Below, in pieces: positions 63,964-64,000 of a stretch of DNA of 64,000 nt. The stretch spans positions 1-64,000 of the forward strand of contig DDWD01000206.1 of the NCBI GenBank assembly GCA_002345825.1, in the 5' to 3' direction. This DNA is from Bacteroidales bacterium UBA2295 (GTDB lineage: Bacteria; Bacteroidota; Bacteroidia; Bacteroidales; Tenuifilaceae). The notes beneath the pieces are model-generated. The model searched no databases. It was not told the origin of the DNA and was given only the letters and a program-made list of their open reading frames with translations. The stretch's first letter is position 1. Every line of letters begins with the position of its first letter. The position numbers were made by a program, and so were the translations under genes.

Positions 63964-64000
63964 ATGAATAACTCGAAAATTGAGATATATCAGATTGATA
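63964..64000 (+). CDS. Start of a gene cut by the window, possibly RhuM/Fic-like
   Basis: Only 12 codons are visible: MNNSKIEIYQID. This opening resembles the N-terminus of RhuM-type and Fic-linked proteins of Bacteroidota (KIEIYQ-type start before a DNA-binding-like domain). Twelve residues are too few for a firm call. A TAnnTTTG element lies 13 bases upstream. Confidence 0.4.
   Translation, partial: MNNSKIEIYQID

Noticed and set aside
1..64000. tRNA, rRNA or phage/integrative element
   Set aside because: I read all the intergenic regions and found no tRNA-like arms, rRNA segments, integrases or structural phage genes.

Overview
The window reads as chromosomal DNA of a Bacteroidota bacterium, probably near the Bacteroidales/Marinilabiliales. 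The signs are many promoters of the Bacteroidota type (TTG, 17-25 bp, TAnnTTTG), OmpA/PD40/TPR envelope proteins, a fused E1 alpha/beta 2-oxoacid dehydrogenase, a two-domain sigma-54 regulator with a Trk operon, and the holA/HsdR_N divergent pair. Base composition is moderately AT-rich. I see no rRNA, tRNA, CRISPR array or intact insertion sequence. The assignment rests on protein and promoter style only; no search was run.

Region 1 (1-18,960) is dominated by signalling. After the end of a PAS protein and a ChuW/HemN-type radical SAM enzyme comes a same-strand run. It starts with a stand-alone cobalamin-binding protein carrying the W-x9-EH motif of CarH-type B12 photoreceptors. Next come a soluble histidine kinase, a REC-PAS-GAF kinase, a REC-kinase, an Rcp1-like receiver, a REC-5xPAS kinase, a single receiver, a kinase-like protein whose phospho-accepting histidine is replaced by Phe, and an ABCG-type transporter with an unusual N-terminal extension. 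Two exported proteins follow.

Region 2 (19,100-24,650) is housekeeping: YqgE, then a tight minus-strand operon (AMP nucleosidase, HolA, rhomboid, Nudix, class IV aminotransferase), an HsdR_N-like protein and a GNAT acetyltransferase.

Region 3 (24,800-34,110) holds three paralogous TPR/beta-propeller envelope proteins with three different C-termini (OmpA plus SPOR-like, transmembrane anchor, none), then a lipoyl E2 acyltransferase and an MscS-type channel.

Region 4 (34,380-49,010) is an ion-transport island. A 1,717-residue protein joins an SLC12-like cation-chloride cotransporter to a helical region and an AAA+-like NTPase with a winged-helix end. Next to it lie an NtrC-type regulator, a small unknown protein, TrkA, TrkH, a HAMP-PAS histidine kinase, and a second K+ system (KtrA/KtrB-like) on the other strand. 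This set looks built for potassium and osmotic homeostasis; the fusion protein is the most novel item in the window.

Region 5 (49,170-63,830) contains a methyltransferase, an NhaC antiporter, a fold-I aminotransferase, a GT2 glycosyltransferase fused to a remnant of a polyprenyl-phosphate sugar transferase, ApbE, two tiny Cys-containing membrane proteins, an exported FlgO/CsgG-like protein, the fused E1, an Fe/Mn superoxide dismutase and a SulP transporter. A 264-bp imperfect palindrome resembling a MITE lies between sod and sulP. The window ends 37 bases into a gene that may encode a RhuM-like protein.
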